From: Actinomucor elegans
Lineage: Eukaryota; Mucoromycota; Mucoromycetes; Mucorales; Mucoraceae
Direction of reading: 5' to 3'
Length of the DNA stretch: 64,000 bases
Assembly: GCA_026027325.1 (NCBI GenBank)
Contig: JAMSLZ010000008.1
Coordinates: forward strand, 1,240,001 to 1,304,000
Shown one piece after another: positions 35,327 to 47,742 of this stretch. Numbering within the stretch: the stretch's first letter is position 1; each line of letters opens with the position of its first letter. The translations under genes were made by a program, and so were the position numbers. Below the pieces are notes generated by a model. That model ran no database searches, was not told the DNA's origin, and saw only the letters and a program-made list of their open reading frames with translations.

Positions 35327-37425
35327 TTAATAACTGGTTGGTGATTGACAAAGGATATCTTCATTATCTGAATTCGGGGATCTGTTGCTTATATCATCCC
35401 ACTCATCCCAAAGCGCGTTGCTGATATCGTGATCATTCTGTAGTGTTTGAGCATCTTTAAACAATTTAACCTGAATACCGGGTAATTGTAAGCGCGCCTT
35501 TTCAAGGCGCTGATCGAGTTGAACGCAGGCTTCCGCAGTTGATATCTTCTTTTGAAGTCGATGAGGATCCAAGATACCTTGATCCTCTAATGTAGAGCTT
35601 ATATGTATTGTCTTGTTTCGAGAATGTCCTGTCAAATGAGGCTCTACAGCGAATTCTGCAAGAGTGGTAGTTACTGCTTTTCTCATTCCCAATGGAGATT
35701 TAAACTTTTTCTTGATGCTATTGTTCTTTTTGTCATCAGCTGTTGATGATGGCGATGGTGATCCTATCAGGGTATCTTCACTACTGCTTGTACTTGAAAC
35801 TGAGTTTTGCCGACTATCACTGAATTGGTAACGTCGTTTGGAATAGAATAAACTAGAGAGTGTGCTAGTGCTGCTACCTCTCTTTTCTTGCTGTTTGATC
35901 GTATTGGGTGTAGTAACATCCCGAATATAGATTTTGAAGATCTGATCAGGATTTTCCAGCGCAATACGAGTATATATCTCCAAATCTATTTCACCCGAAT
36001 CTCCAATCAGTATAAAGCGACGTTTTGGAAAATCAGCCAATATTTTCAAGATAGCATCACGTTTTGCTTGACCTGGGGTTTCTACGAGTCGAGCCAGCAT
36101 TTTGCCATCGTCACGAAGATGCATAGAACCAGGAGGAAAGTGAGATTCAAGTAAAAACTGATCCAGCATAGGCATAAGTTGAAAAGGACTATTGGATACA
36201 TAGTGAAAAGAAGCACCTTGAGAATACTTTATAATATTTTAGTATCGTTGCTTTGTTTACATCATTCGCAATACTTACCCAAGCCATGTAAACATCTGCC
36301 ATGCCTGATACACCTTGTGGTTGTTCAAAGAATGTTTTGGATAGGACAGTACGCGCACCAGATAGGATACGTGTATCTTTGATAGTATCGTCAATATCAG
36401 AAATGATGGATATACCCGTAGGTTCAATCAGATTGACAACGCCATAGTTTGGTGAAAATTTGTTATTGTTCTCTGTGCAAACCGACTGTATTTGAATCAA
36501 TCTAGTGTCGCATTGTTTCTGTTCCTGTGCCCAGTTTAGGACTGTATCATGAGGCAGTTCAAATTGACCTGAAAGAAACCCAGAGCCTTTCGTCTTTAGA
36601 TGTACTCCGCTTTCATCATCGAGACCACTTGTTTTACGCGTTGGATAACCATTAGTCACGGAAGAAATAGGGTTTAAGGGACGAGACGCCATCCACCCCT
36701 CTTCTTCTTCGTCTTCTTCTTCATCAGTCATAGGTGGTGTATTAAGAAAACAGTATTGCTTTAGTTTATTAGTCGTAATCATTTGATTCAATCGTGTAGA
36801 AAGCATGGATAGTGAGTCGAAAGAGAATAGAGTCTGGTTATTGATCATGACTTGCTTCAATAGCTGATTTTGGTTTCGTTGCAACTCTTCCAAGGTAGTC
36901 ATACCTTTTGCTTGGATACAAAAGCGTTTATGTCGCTTATTTGTAGCCAAAAAGTATTTGAAGCGTTGTTCAAACATCTGTGAAGACTCTTGATCGGCAC
37001 CAGATTTACCGGCAACGCTTTTTGTAATACCTGCGCTTATAATTAAATATCATGGGTAAATCCTTTGTATTACATTACTTTACCCATCATCATCTTTTGC
37101 TTTGTAGTTGAACTGTTATGTGATAAAGCCCAACCTTTTGTTTGAACAATCCATTTAGATGGATCTATAGAATTGTTAGCTGCATTTATATTAAATATAC
37201 GCAAGTCTAACCTGAAGGATCGCGTTTTGCATAGGTAGGAAACAGCAAACATTCTCGACTCATATTCTCCAATAATTTATCTGTTACTGTTGAAGTAGAA
37301 GAATGCGTTGTGATGGTAGAGCTGCTACTTGTGGTTGTCATGGGTAGTGATTTTATAGTCTTTTGACTCAAATCTCGAATAAAAGAATCGCTAGTAGCTG
37401 TTGATACTATAGATTCGCGCGTCAT
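35327..37425 (-). CDS. APP1: App1-type phosphatidate phosphatase
   Basis: Actin-patch-associated protein of the APP1/DUF2183 family, a Mg-dependent phosphatidate phosphatase at endocytic sites in yeast. Four exons (37425-37212, 37164-37084, 37030-36279, 36226-35327) give 648 residues. The Ser/Thr-rich N-terminus leads to LLFPTYAKRDPS and KWIVQTKGWAL. The catalytic DxDxT motif is in SIISDIDDTIKDTRI, followed by GMADVYMAWYSQGASFHYVS, SPFQLMPMLDQFL and RRFILIGDSGEIDLE. The C-terminal quarter is Ser-rich and disordered, and ends SPTSY. The final intron's acceptor (AAAG before TATTCT) is fixed by the conserved YSQGASFHYVS. It lies 445 bp downstream of the kinesin on the same strand. Confidence 0.94.
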
Positions 37426-37869
37426 TTGAACTGGAAAGCTGGTAAAGGAAGGAAAAACGAGAAGATCAACCCTTTTTATACCAATCTGCAGTCTCTTTGG
37501 GCCAATAGAAACGATAGAAACGATAGAAATGTAGTCATCTCAGTCAGCTGCAGGCTTTGAGCCTGTTTGTATATTATCAACAATAAGAAAACAATTTAGT
37601 TCACGCGTTTTCTGAACTTGAAACAATACTTTGGGCTGATTCCATCTGTATCTACACAAGGTTGAAACTGAAATACAATAAGTAATGAATTGCTAAAGTT
37701 ACAGCCTATTTATTTATATATAATATGCCGTATCAAAACAAATGGGGTAAATCACTGATAAAACAAACTAACATTTCGCGGGGAAACACATCTTTATAAG
37801 TGATGATCACTTCATTTTGATAACTTTTTAGCAGTTCCGACTTGGCATGAATTGACCTACGATAACTAG
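37426..37869. promoter_or_regulatory. Promoter region of the APP1 gene
   Basis: Intergenic DNA between two minus-strand genes, including kinesin 3' sequence. An AACGATAGAAACGATAGAAA tandem (about 37510-37530) is the only clear local repetition. Confidence 0.4.
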
Positions 37870-40236
37870 TTAATAAAGGCACTTTGTCGAAGCTATATTA
37901 TTGTATACCTTTGTTGCAAATCGTAGAGAACACAAGCTTTCTCCGAAATGCTCGGCTAAAGGTGATACATTAACAAACATCAATGTTTTACAATTGCCAC
38001 CTATGAAATGATCGTTTAGAAATCCATAAAACCAATCCAAGTTCAACTTACCAAGAGAGTTTCGTAATAAATAAGTCAGCTTGGAATTTCTATACGGTAT
38101 ATGTCCTCCTTCCTTATGATTGACTAGAGCGTGAATAACATCACCAAGACAACTTAGACTCTTATTAATTGCTTGGGTTTCTCTAAGTCTGTCACCAACA
38201 GAACCTGACATTGATAATCGTTCGGAACCTGCCAAATCAATCAAATTCAAAATACCATCAGTACGCTCTCCAGTGGATGGATTATTCCCTGTTAGACGAA
38301 GTGTGAATACACTATGACTTCTGGATGATCTTTCATTTAGATTGGTTGCGCCTGTAGCTCTATTTTGGCTTGCTTTCTTGAGCATTGATTTCACTTTAGT
38401 AGGTGAATCCAGGATGACTTATAGTAACGTTATTAATCATCTAGTTATTTTGTAACACATCCGTTTGATAGCTTACCCGATGTCATATCAGTCACTGTAG
38501 TCCTTCCATTCTTTTCATGGTGTATTTCGTGCTTTATCTTCCCATAATGCGCTGCATCGCCAAGTAAGTCATGAATAGCTTCATTATAAATTTCTAGAAA
38601 CTGTCCTTCCATAGTATAATCCCATCCAAACTGCTTCAACTGTTGCGCAACGTCGTAGATCTGTTGCACTGCACGTGGAATCATTCCAGATGTTTCTTCA
38701 TTTGGAAAATTGGGTCCTTGCATCGTAAACGTTTTACCACTGCCAGTTTGGCCATAACTAAAATTCTTTCTGTTATAATATGTCTTTCATCGTCATTTAT
38801 CATTGGACTTACGCAAAGATGCATACGTTGAAACCATCCAGAGCAGATTGAACCAATTGTGAAATTTCTTCAAAGCAATCTTTTTGTGTATCAGTAGGTG
38901 AAAATACTCGGTCAAAAGTGAAAGTATGCAGTTTGGTAGAGTTTTTTCCTAGTGTAGAAGACACTTGCTCTGATAACTCCATACTTTCATTATCATCGCC
39001 AAAGAATCGTATATTGGCTAGATTGATCTCTGTACTGTTTTCTACCATAGCTTCTTGTCAGCAATCCTCCAAAGTAGGTGCACTTTATATACTTACTTAG
39101 AGCAGGTCGCACTCTACAAAATACTCGGATATTGCCTTTCAGCTCTTGTAGTCTATCATGATCTCTTCTACGTTCTTTTTCACGCTCCAACAACGTACGT
39201 TGTAGTTCTCGAGCCAGTGCTACATTTTCTTCGTAATAGCTTGATAATGCCACCAAGCTATCTTTAACTTCTTCTAATTCAGCTGCTTTACTCTATCATA
39301 ACAGGCCTCAGATCACTTTTAATCTTTTGTATCTTGTCTCTTTGTACCTGTTTCTTCATTCTTCCATGTTTCATTGATGCATCCGCTTCAGCAAGAGAAG
39401 CCTCTATTTTACTCACTGCCGCCTTGAGCGACATATTCCCCCGTTTCTCTTCATCCATAGCCAAGGTAGCTTCCTTTAAGCTATCTTGCATCTGCTGTAA
39501 CTGTGTTTCGAACCCTTCGAGTGTTGATCTTTGTTGTTCATGTTGAAGTATGCGTTCTCGGTTCTTCAATTGGAATTTATCCTTGATACGCTTTATCTCG
39601 TCTTCATGCCGTTGCTCAGTTACCTATCATGGATGATTAAAATAACAGTTGAAGACTGACTCGGATGCTTGTATCTACCTTGACAGTATCTTGTAATTCT
39701 GCTTCCTTTTGTTTAGCTTCTAAAAGCAAGGATTCTGTACTTTGTACTGTAAACTGCAGATCGTTCTGTAGTTTCTCGATTTCATTGACTGATATATTAC
39801 GTATTATTACTTGAAACCTCTATCTATAAAGCAATGAATATATACCTTCTTCACCAGTTTCGTCCAACTTGGTTTGTAGCTCATTCATTCGACCTTTTGT
39901 ATCCCAAGCTGGTATACTGGTATTCTTTTTATCGATTGGCTTGGAACGAGAAGGTGTCAGCTTTGGTCTAGAAGCAGATAATGAAGGTTTTATCTTTGGT
40001 TTTGATGTTGTAGAAGCTGAAGAGGCTATACTGTTATTGGAGGAGGTAGACGCATTGGAAAATCTCTTAGAATTGACTGTAGGAGAGTTGGAGCTGGATC
40101 GACTTGCTAAAGTAGATCGTACTGGTATACGAGGACCTTGATTCCTATCAATTTTCGGTCGCTGTCTTTTTGATTCAGAATTTGCATCGATTTTTCTTTT
40201 TGAATTAGTAGTAGTAATGGTATTGCTGTTATTCAT
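37870..40236 (-). CDS. Kinesin-14 (C-terminal motor, Kar3-like)
   Basis: Minus-end-directed microtubule motor for spindle and nuclear movement. About eight exons read from 40236 down to 37870. The N-terminus is basic and Ser-rich ([14 protein letters not shown]), a likely microtubule-binding or nuclear-targeting tail. A long coiled coil follows ([36 protein letters not shown]). The kinesin-14 neck [13 protein letters not shown] directly precedes the motor, which shows [13 protein letters not shown] (P-loop), [12 protein letters not shown] (switch I), [10 protein letters not shown] (switch II) and [14 protein letters not shown]. The [16 protein letters not shown] segment is split by a ~50-nt intron after the first Gly. 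Length is roughly 700 residues, typical of Kar3. It ends [10 protein letters not shown]. Confidence 0.94.
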
Positions 40237-40435
40237 TTAAGGGAACTGAAAGTAAGCACGTTTTGGGTACTGACAAAAAAATACTAGTTAGTGAGCGCGT
40301 TCCTTTTGGCATCGAGAATGACTGCTTTTTGATTACACTAATCACGCAAGGTATATTGTTCATCTCAGTTTCGAAGGCGTCCTTCTTTTTTGGAAAAAAC
40401 ATACTCTACAAGAATTTTTGAGGTTCTAGTAGATA

Positions 40436-40840
40436 CATTAGCTCGTTCTGAATTTGCATTGCCAATCAGATGCAAAGACGATCGAATGCTCCGTAATTGA
40501 ATACCCAGTGTTACAGGAAAAAGCTTATCATGTGCTGTCTATCGATATCATTAATACATTTATTGTACTGCAACAAAACAGCACTAGTACGGATCCAACA
40601 ATTTTTTTGAGTATGAACTACATATCAGATGCGACATTTTACCGAGATCGATGGAGAGATCTATTGATAGGTAAATGTAGATTATAAGAATTACTTGTTC
40701 TTTACGGCCAATCAGTAAAATCTAGTACATTTATTGAGCTTTAGTAAAGCCATAGTTCTAATAGATGCAATAGTTCATTCTGAACATGTATAGTTGTTCA
40801 AATGTGACATTAAACTTGAATCGATAGAGGAATGCAGGAA
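40436..40840 (-). repeat. ~170-nt repeat, about three reverse units
   Basis: CTCGTTCTGA (40442), GAGTATGAAC (about 40609) and TTCATTCTGA (40774) fall 166-167 nt apart. ATCAGATGCGACATTTTACC, cited by its core ATCAGATGCGACAT (about 40626), and GAGATCGATGGAGAGATCTA follow in the middle unit. This is the reverse complement of the forward units at 34.3 and 45.2 kb. Confidence 0.6.
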
Positions 40841-42183
40841 TACTAAAAATGGCCAATTTCCAAAAAGAAAAAAAAATTGAAGTGTTTTCAATTTTTCTTT
40901 ATTTTTGTGGTATAGATTAAAATTTTGAGAGCAATTTATTAGTGTCATAGGTTGAGTAATCCGAGAATATACAATATAATTTAATTATTTGCAGTTTAAT
41001 AAAAGACATGCCAGTTATGAATACTTTGAAAAGTAAGCTTTTCATCGAAATAAATAGTATGGTTTAAGAAAATGCTATACTTTCTTCATATTACATTTGT
41101 AATCTGCAAGAACTCTGTTAATCAATTCTTTCTGTATCTGAGCCTTTTCACTCAAAACGCTAATAGAAGTTACGCTTAAAAAAAAAATTCAAGACATATC
41201 AATGGTATGACATAACCCTTGGTTTTTAAAAGAATGCCTTGATCGCTTTTGCGATAGTATATACATGTAGCGCTACGTGGTACCTTGACTTTAATATTGT
41301 ATAGCAAGACCTTAGTTAAGTTAGCTTGACATTCAATTGTGTGATATTTAAGGTAATTTCAGCTGTGTAATAAGTAGCTCTTGATATTTCTTTTACATAA
41401 TTATAATAAACTACATGTCAACGTATAACAGAAAATTGTTTGCTACATTTTCCTTTCTAAATAGTTCTGTATGCAAACATATAAAACTCGCACATCCATT
41501 ACATTGTTTGTACAAAAAGAAAGTATCATTCAATGAAGAGTCTCCACATAAATGCTTAGTATTATCATCGTTTATGAACAATAGTGTATAGAAACTTTCT
41601 AGATTTTACAGTAGTGTATTCTGCATAAATTACACTAATGACTGTAGTAATTGAGCTCGTTTTTGACAGTGTAGGATGGCACTTTTGATACGCACTATAA
41701 TAAAATTTTGATTATTATTTATCAAGCTATGCAATTATAGTGTAGTATTTGTGTTTGGAAGTAAGTTTTTGGTCTCTTAAGCGCGTTTTTAACTTCTCTT
41801 AGCGTGCTTTCCAATTTCTAAACTTCTTTTTTGCCTTTTAACATTTCTTTTGACAAACTATACTTTCTATTTATCCGTTGATAGACAATCAAAAGTCAAG
41901 TTCAACATTCAAACATTGCTTAAACATATCCAGGTGTAAAGGATCTCGAAGCAGAACCCAGATCTTTCAACGTACAAGGCGTTTGAAATGCCAGCCTTTG
42001 TAATGAATAAATACCTCTAAACTTCATATACGATATCTTGTATTTATCGAGCATTTCTTTTACCTCTTGGTCTTTATTTACCATGTTTGACTTTGCTTAA
42101 AACACAAAGCAAACTGCACCTCCAATCAATTTTTTTGGGTGGCTGAGCTTCTGGTAAATTTTTATTAGGTGATCAAACTTATT

Positions 42184-42197
42184 CGACCTTCGGGTCG
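42184..42197 (+). promoter_or_regulatory. UUCG-type hairpin ahead of PheRS alpha start
   Basis: CGACC-TTCG-GGTCG, a perfect 5-bp stem with a TTCG tetraloop, 43 nt before the start codon. If transcribed it would be a very stable small hairpin in the 5' leader. Any regulatory role is inference. Confidence 0.35.
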
Positions 42198-42240
42198 CTT
42201 CCCTTTTCTCGCAAACCCTTTTTTATTGAAAGAAATTAGC

Positions 42241-44091
42241 ATGGCTACAACTGAGGATTTGCAAACTCTCGTGCTTACTACACTCGACAAGTCTAATGTC
42301 ATTGAAGACACAAAAGACTTAAAGTTCAATGACGCTGTCGTTGACCAACTTACCCTTCTTGGTGCTCTTAACAGTTTAAAGTCTAAAGGGGTACAAGAAA
42401 GATAAACGATTCGACCGACACAATACTCAATAACGCGTATTTTTATTTTATTTCTAGATGATTGAATTCACTCCCATTGAACGTATTTCTTGGGTTTTAA
42501 CTGAAGAAGGCAAGCAATTAGCCAAAGACGGTAGTCACGAAGCTCGCGTTTTTGAAGCTATTCCTGCTGGCGATGAAGGTCTTCCTATTGCTGAACTTCA
42601 GGTAGAAAAAAAAAAGAGAGATACATTGGATTGATTTTGCATGATAATTAAAATCGATGAGAATAGGCCAAGTTTGGTCCTTCTGCCAAGGCAGGTCAAG
42701 GCAAAGCTTTCAAGAACAAGTGGATCTCAAAGAAGGGTGCCAACTTAGTTCGTCTAGTTGATAGCATTGTGGATGAAACCCAAAGAGATTTGAAGGAAAT
42801 TGAGTCCACTGGCAACTTGAAGGATGCTAAAGTTGTTGCTGAATTAAAGAAGAGAACCTTAGTTGACAAGCAGTATGACTCACAACAACGCAAAACAAAG
42901 AACGGACACTGAATTCTCATTTTATTTCGTTTAATAGAAAGACCACTACCTACAGTGTATCAAAGGGTCCTGATTTCTCTTTGGAAGTAAAGAAAGAAGC
43001 TACTGATATTACCACAGAAATGCTTCTATCGTAAGTGCATATATGTATATATACAAGAAGGAACAATAGTTTAAACATTATGTACTAGTGGTGAATGGAA
43101 GAATGCTACCTTCAAAAAGTACAATTTTGATGCTGAAGGCGCTCCTACTGCAGGCGGTCATCTTCATCCTTTAATGAAGGTGCGTCAAGAGTTCCGTGAG
43201 ATCTTCTTTGAAATGGGTTTCCAAGAAATGCCTACCAACTGTTTCGCTGAATTGAGTTTCTGGAATTTTGATGCCCTTTTCCAACCCCAACAGCATCCTG
43301 CTAGAGATGCTCATGATACCTTCTTCTTGAAAGGTATAACCTAAATGTCAACGATGAAGCAACGATTAATCCAACACATTATCATAGATCCCGCTACTTC
43401 TGATCGTTTCCCTCGCGATTTGATGGAAAAGATTAAAGTAACTCACGAAAACGGTGGAGACACTGGTTCCATTGGTTACAACTACGACTGGAAGCAATCA
43501 GAAGCAGAGAAGATGATTTTACGTACTCACACCACTGCAGTCAGTTCATACATGCTTCATTTGCTTTCTGAACAGACTAAGAAGCTTGGCGAGTTCCGTC
43601 CTGCCAAATACTTTTCTATCGATCGTGTCTTCCGTAACGAATCTGTTGATGCTACTCACTTGGCTGAATTCCATCAAATTGAAGGTGTAATTGCTGATAA
43701 GAACTTGACTTTGGGTGATTTGATCGGTTTCATGGATGTCTTTTTCAAGAAGATGGGTATGGATAAGATTCGTTTCAAGCCTACATACAATCCTTATACC
43801 GAACCTTCCATGGAGATCTTTTCTTATCACGAAGGCTTAAAGTCTTGGGTTGAAATTGGTAACTCTGGTATGTTCCGTCCTGAGATGTTGCTTCCTTTGG
43901 GTTTGCCTCCTGATGTACGTGTCATTGCTTGGGGTCTTGGTCTTGAACGTCCTACCATGGTTAAGTACGGTATTTCCAACATCCGTGATCTTTTAGGTCA
44001 TAAAGTCAAGATTGATATGATTAAGGATTACCCTATCTGCCGTTTGGATAAGAAGATGGGTAAGGAATTGGCTGGTTTGAGCGAAGAGTAA
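42241..44091 (+). CDS. FRS2: Phenylalanyl-tRNA synthetase alpha subunit, cytosolic
   Basis: Catalytic subunit charging tRNA-Phe with phenylalanine, working as an alpha2-beta2 enzyme. Six exons (42241-42390, 42458-42601, 42667-42872, 42938-43030, 43089-43333, 43388-44091) give 513 residues, close to yeast Frs2. The N-terminal winged-helix region runs through [19 protein letters not shown] and the linker [11 protein letters not shown]. Class II core: [19 protein letters not shown] (motif 1 region), [29 protein letters not shown] (motif 2), [25 protein letters not shown], and [15 protein letters not shown] (motif 3, with Gly-x-Gly-x-Glu-Arg). An ATG in the same frame further upstream (42169) would start within the hairpin region and is disfavoured. 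Confidence 0.97.
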
Positions 44092-46137
44092 ATCATATAA
44101 GTGTTTTCTCATTTGTATAGATATAAAGAAGAATGTATTAATAAAAAACAGTTATAAGTACAAATCGATCGTTGCTTTTTGATTCGGTGCTTGTTCTTAT
44201 GCAAAAAAAAAGAGACATAAGAAATGCACAGACCAACATACGCCAAGATTGAGATGCTTTTATGTAATTCAATTTATGCTATTCTATCTTTGTGTCGTAT
44301 TTTGAATACCAATATGCTCTACAAGAGGATTTAATGTGATAAAGAAGCGGCTGAAAAGTCATCTTTAATGGTTAGGCGTGTTAAAGAGCACAAAAGGACA
44401 ACATACGCCATCTAAAAGCACTGCTATTATGCCTCATTGCAATCTGATTATGGTTACAGACTTGAATCTGGTTTCCTCTGATGAATAAAGTAAAAATAAA
44501 AATATAGTTATGCGTTTTGACATCTATTAAACATATCTGGATCGTCAACTATATCATTTGTATAACAGAACAAACGGCTCAAATATATCTGCCTTCATCA
44601 TCATTAACTAACCATTTCGATTTTTATTGGTTGGTTGATTGTAAGTAATATCTGAGTCAGTTGTTGCCGAGTCATCTGTCGTCTCCAATTCCATCCAGGG
44701 TTCTCAACTTGTACTTTAATCAAACTTGGCATACCCTAAGCATATAAATAATCAAGCAGCCTTCTAAAAAAAAAACTGTACAGAATTGAATGGGCAAATA
44801 TCATCTCGTATTTTCTTAGGTTGATAATTTTTTTTTCAGTAATTGTATGTCAAATATTGTATAAAATTCAATATAATTCTGGTCTCATTAACCTTAAAAA
44901 ATAACAAAAATTATGGAGATGTACTTTTGTAAATATCAGATCTATATAACCTATAAACTATACTCAAGCATTCTCTTTGCCTTCCTCAAAAAATATAACG
45001 GAATTCTAACAATAGCCTTGAGGTTCTAACTTGAACTTTTTTTTAAAAAAAAATATCTCATTTTATGCCGCAGCTTACTGGCAGCACATGCTCAGAATGA
45101 AGTACTGGACCTATCATGGCACCCGTCTAATTAAAGAACAAGAGTTATATCATAATGCTAATAATGAGTAATAAATTTCATCATATTATATATAAACACT
45201 GTCTTAGCTCTAGATCCCTCAATTGATCTCAGTCATATATCACATCAGATTAGTAGCGTATGTTCAGAATGAGCAGCTTTATCTATTAGAACCATTGTTT
45301 TGTCAAAGCGCAATAATACTATAATATTAGAGTGAATCGCATACATTCCATAAAAGAATATGTAATCGTCCATAAATCTCTTGGTTGATGATCAAATGTC
45401 AGATCATATTAGCAGTCCCTTTTCAGAATGAGCGGCTGAAAAATGGCCAAAGAGGACATAGCGAAACGATATATTGTTCGCTTGTTGGGTTTGGGCGTAG
45501 TTAGGGCTCTGCTACAAAGCCCTGTAGGCTTTTCTATAATGGGCTGAAAAAGTAAAAATAGAAATCAGCAACAAGCTTCTTATTCTAAGCCAAATGAATT
45601 GGAAGATTTTGTCGGGTAGATTATCAAAGTGCCTGCATTAGTATCTTTTCCCCCCAGTGAAAACATAAAAGATCGACAGACATACTTTTTGTTGGGTACG
45701 AAGATTACGTAAACTAGAACAACAGGGAAACCCCGAACCTGAGCAGGGAAAGTTCTAGTTTTGAAGCGAAAGCTGGGGTTTTGGACGAGGTGAATATTAG
45801 CGACCGCGAACAGCCAATGCTTTCTTGGGAGAAAGTCGGTCATTTTTCCGCAATATGGTTAGAGTATTGAACTTGTGAAATATTAACTTGTGTATATTCA
45901 TTATATACCACGCCCTTTGCTTCGTCCCATAAGCATAATGATGAACACGTTTCGGAATGAAAAGGGTAGAGACTAGTTACACTAAATCAATTTCCATTAT
46001 GAGAGTAGATGATAGATAATTCGAGGCTTCCTATTTATAATATAAAAAGGCGGGACAATTAATAAAAAGGTTCTTTCTTTCTTTCTTTCTATTTTTCCTA
46101 TTTACCCTTTTTTTCACTCTTTTGTACATATTTTAGA
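44092..46137. other. Spacer with repeat units and a GC-richer block
   Basis: Contains three forward units of the ~170-nt repeat (45060-45450). A less AT-rich block follows (45470-45850), which has an AGGGCT...AGCCCT stem near 45506-45526 and an 87-codon minus-strand frame (45580-45843) without recognised motifs. The CTTTCTTTCTTTCTTT run (46073-46090) leads into the next gene. Confidence 0.5.
45060..45450 (+). repeat. ~170-nt repeat, three tandem units
   Basis: CTCAGAATGA, TTCAGAATGA and TTCAGAATGA start at 45091, 45263 and 45422 (spacing 172 and 159 nt). Units two and three also show TAGATCCCTCAATTGATCTC / TAAATCTCTTGGTTGATGAT and ATCACATCAGATTAGTAGCG / GTCAGATCATATTAGCAGTC. Confidence 0.65.
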
Positions 46138-47742
46138 ATGGGTATCACTACATTTTCAAGAAATCAAACCTGGGGTAAAACAGATTGGTCTCGACCTTCT
46201 TATTCAACTATAGTAACAGAAGAAGCGAAAGAAGAACAAGAACCTCCAGTTCATATATCTCAGCCTCGTTTCAGCGTATTTGGCAAGAAAGCCAAGTTTA
46301 CTGAAATAAACAAAAAGTCTTTGGAGCAAGATAAAGCAGCTATTGAAGCAAACAAAACAAATACTGCTGCAACAACTGCATCCGTAGCGAAAAAGAACAA
46401 GTTTGAACTTCATCTTTCATCCAAATCTTCTGCCAACTACAAGTTCTCTCAGTCTGCACCACCCAGCCCATCTATTACACCAACAAAATCGACTTCATGT
46501 TCATCTTCCTTTTCGAAAAAGAGGGTCTCATTCGATCCTGTTTTTCTTGAAAGAGTTTGTTTGTTTAGAGAAGCACAATCACCATGCGAACTGAAAGAAG
46601 CACACGATAAACGTTTACAAAATCCACCTTTTCGTATCAGTTGTCGGCATTGGCCACCACAGGAAACAAGTGATTACTATACTAAAAACATCCTGCTGAA
46701 CAAAAAGCTATTCTCTGTCTCGCCTGATAATACAACCATTAAAGGGAAGCTGATGGTACGTAATCTTGCTTTGGACAAGTTAGTTACTATTCGATATACA
46801 TTTGATTCTTGGACCACCGTAAGAGATGTAGATGCCACATTCTTTGGCCCCAATCCCAAGAACATCGCCTTCGATATATATGAGTTTGCTATAGACCTTG
46901 ATTACGGACAGCTGGCTGATCGTGGCGAGTTACGTGGTAAACTAGAGTTTGCTATACGGTTTACTGCAGCTGAAAAGGACTACTGCGATAATAACAATGG
47001 GTCAAATTATCAAATCAAAATCATCAGTGATCCATTGAATGATCCGTGGGCCGATGAAATCAGACAACAAAAAGAAGAGGACAATGACGATGAAGAAGAA
47101 GTGTTGGAGGAAGAGCTGGAAGAAGAAGAAGAGCAAAAGCACAGTCAGTTTACGAATGCTCTCAAAGGATATCAACATGCAAAACCATTTCACCTCAATA
47201 AACCACAACCATGGCTTGGAACTCGATATGATTTTGGTCAATCTCTATCGTTGGCTAAAAGAGCACCATATGAGTCTTGGTCTGCAACCGTCAAAGCAAA
47301 TCCTTCTCTTATAACAGACTATTTTCTGGTGAAGCCTATAACTATCAAGCCAAGCGAAGAGCCTCCCAGTAACAGAATGACCAAGTCTTCTTCTACAACT
47401 ACATCAACAATGGCACCTAAATCATTTACTCCTTATCATTCAAATACCACCAGCTATGCTAAGCCTTTGTATGCTACTACATCCGCTTCAGCACCACCAA
47501 GTCCAAGAATATCTCCTACATTACCCTCAGCAACATTACCAATAAGACCTTCACTGCATCATCACTCTCAAAGCACATCATCTGCCACGTTACTACAATC
47601 AACTGACATGTCACCATTAGATATAAATTCAAGCTATTATCTGGATCTAGTCAACAAGTACTGCTTTTACAGCAGCAGTCCGAAGGAAAACAGTAATGAT
47701 TCAGAATACGCTCAGCAATTGTCGATCAATAGCACTATATAA
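46138..47742 (+). CDS. PP1 regulatory subunit with CBM21 domain (Gac1-like)
   Basis: Glycogen-targeting subunit for protein phosphatase 1. Single exon, 534 residues. A Ser/Lys-rich N-terminus contains KKRVSFDP near residue 125, a canonical RVxF docking motif for the phosphatase catalytic subunit. The CBM21 carbohydrate-binding domain follows (residues about 160-290): CRHWPPQETSDYY, GKLMVRNLALDKLVTIRYTF, DSWTTVRDVDATFFG, FDIYEFAIDL, LEFAIRFTAAEKDYCDNN and YQIKI. After it comes an acidic run (EEVLEEELEEEEEQ) and a long Ser/Thr/Pro-rich tail. Start is the first in-frame ATG after a CTTT-rich leader. Intronless, unlike most neighbours. Confidence 0.92.
   Translation: MGITTFSRNQTWGKTDWSRPSYSTIVTEEAKEEQEPPVHISQPRFSVFGKKAKFTEINKKSLEQDKAAIEANKTNTAATTASVAKKNKFELHLSSKSSANYKFSQSAPPSPSITPTKSTSCSSSFSKKRVSFDPVFLERVCLFREAQSPCELKEAHDKRLQNPPFRISCRHWPPQETSDYYTKNILLNKKLFSVSPDNTTIKGKLMVRNLALDKLVTIRYTFDSWTTVRDVDATFFGPNPKNIAFDIYEFAIDLDYGQLADRGELRGKLEFAIRFTAAEKDYCDNNNGSNYQIKIISDPLNDPWADEIRQQKEEDNDDEEEVLEEELEEEEEQKHSQFTNALKGYQHAKPFHLNKPQPWLGTRYDFGQSLSLAKRAPYESWSATVKANPSLITDYFLVKPITIKPSEEPPSNRMTKSSSTTTSTMAPKSFTPYHSNTTSYAKPLYATTSASAPPSPRISPTLPSATLPIRPSLHHHSQSTSSATLLQSTDMSPLDINSSYYLDLVNKYCFYSSSPKENSNDSEYAQQLSINSTI

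Larger units (their letters stand above)
40237..42240. other. AT-rich spacer with repeat units; PheRS promoter
   Basis: Contains reverse-orientation units of the ~170-nt repeat (40436-40840). A possible 5' untranslated region with a hairpin lies before the synthetase start. The frame at 40454-40687 lies inside the repeat and is not considered a gene. Confidence 0.55.

Noticed and set aside
40454..40687. Open frame of 77 codons
   Set aside because: Lies wholly inside the ~170-nt repeat run; other copies of the repeat are not open.
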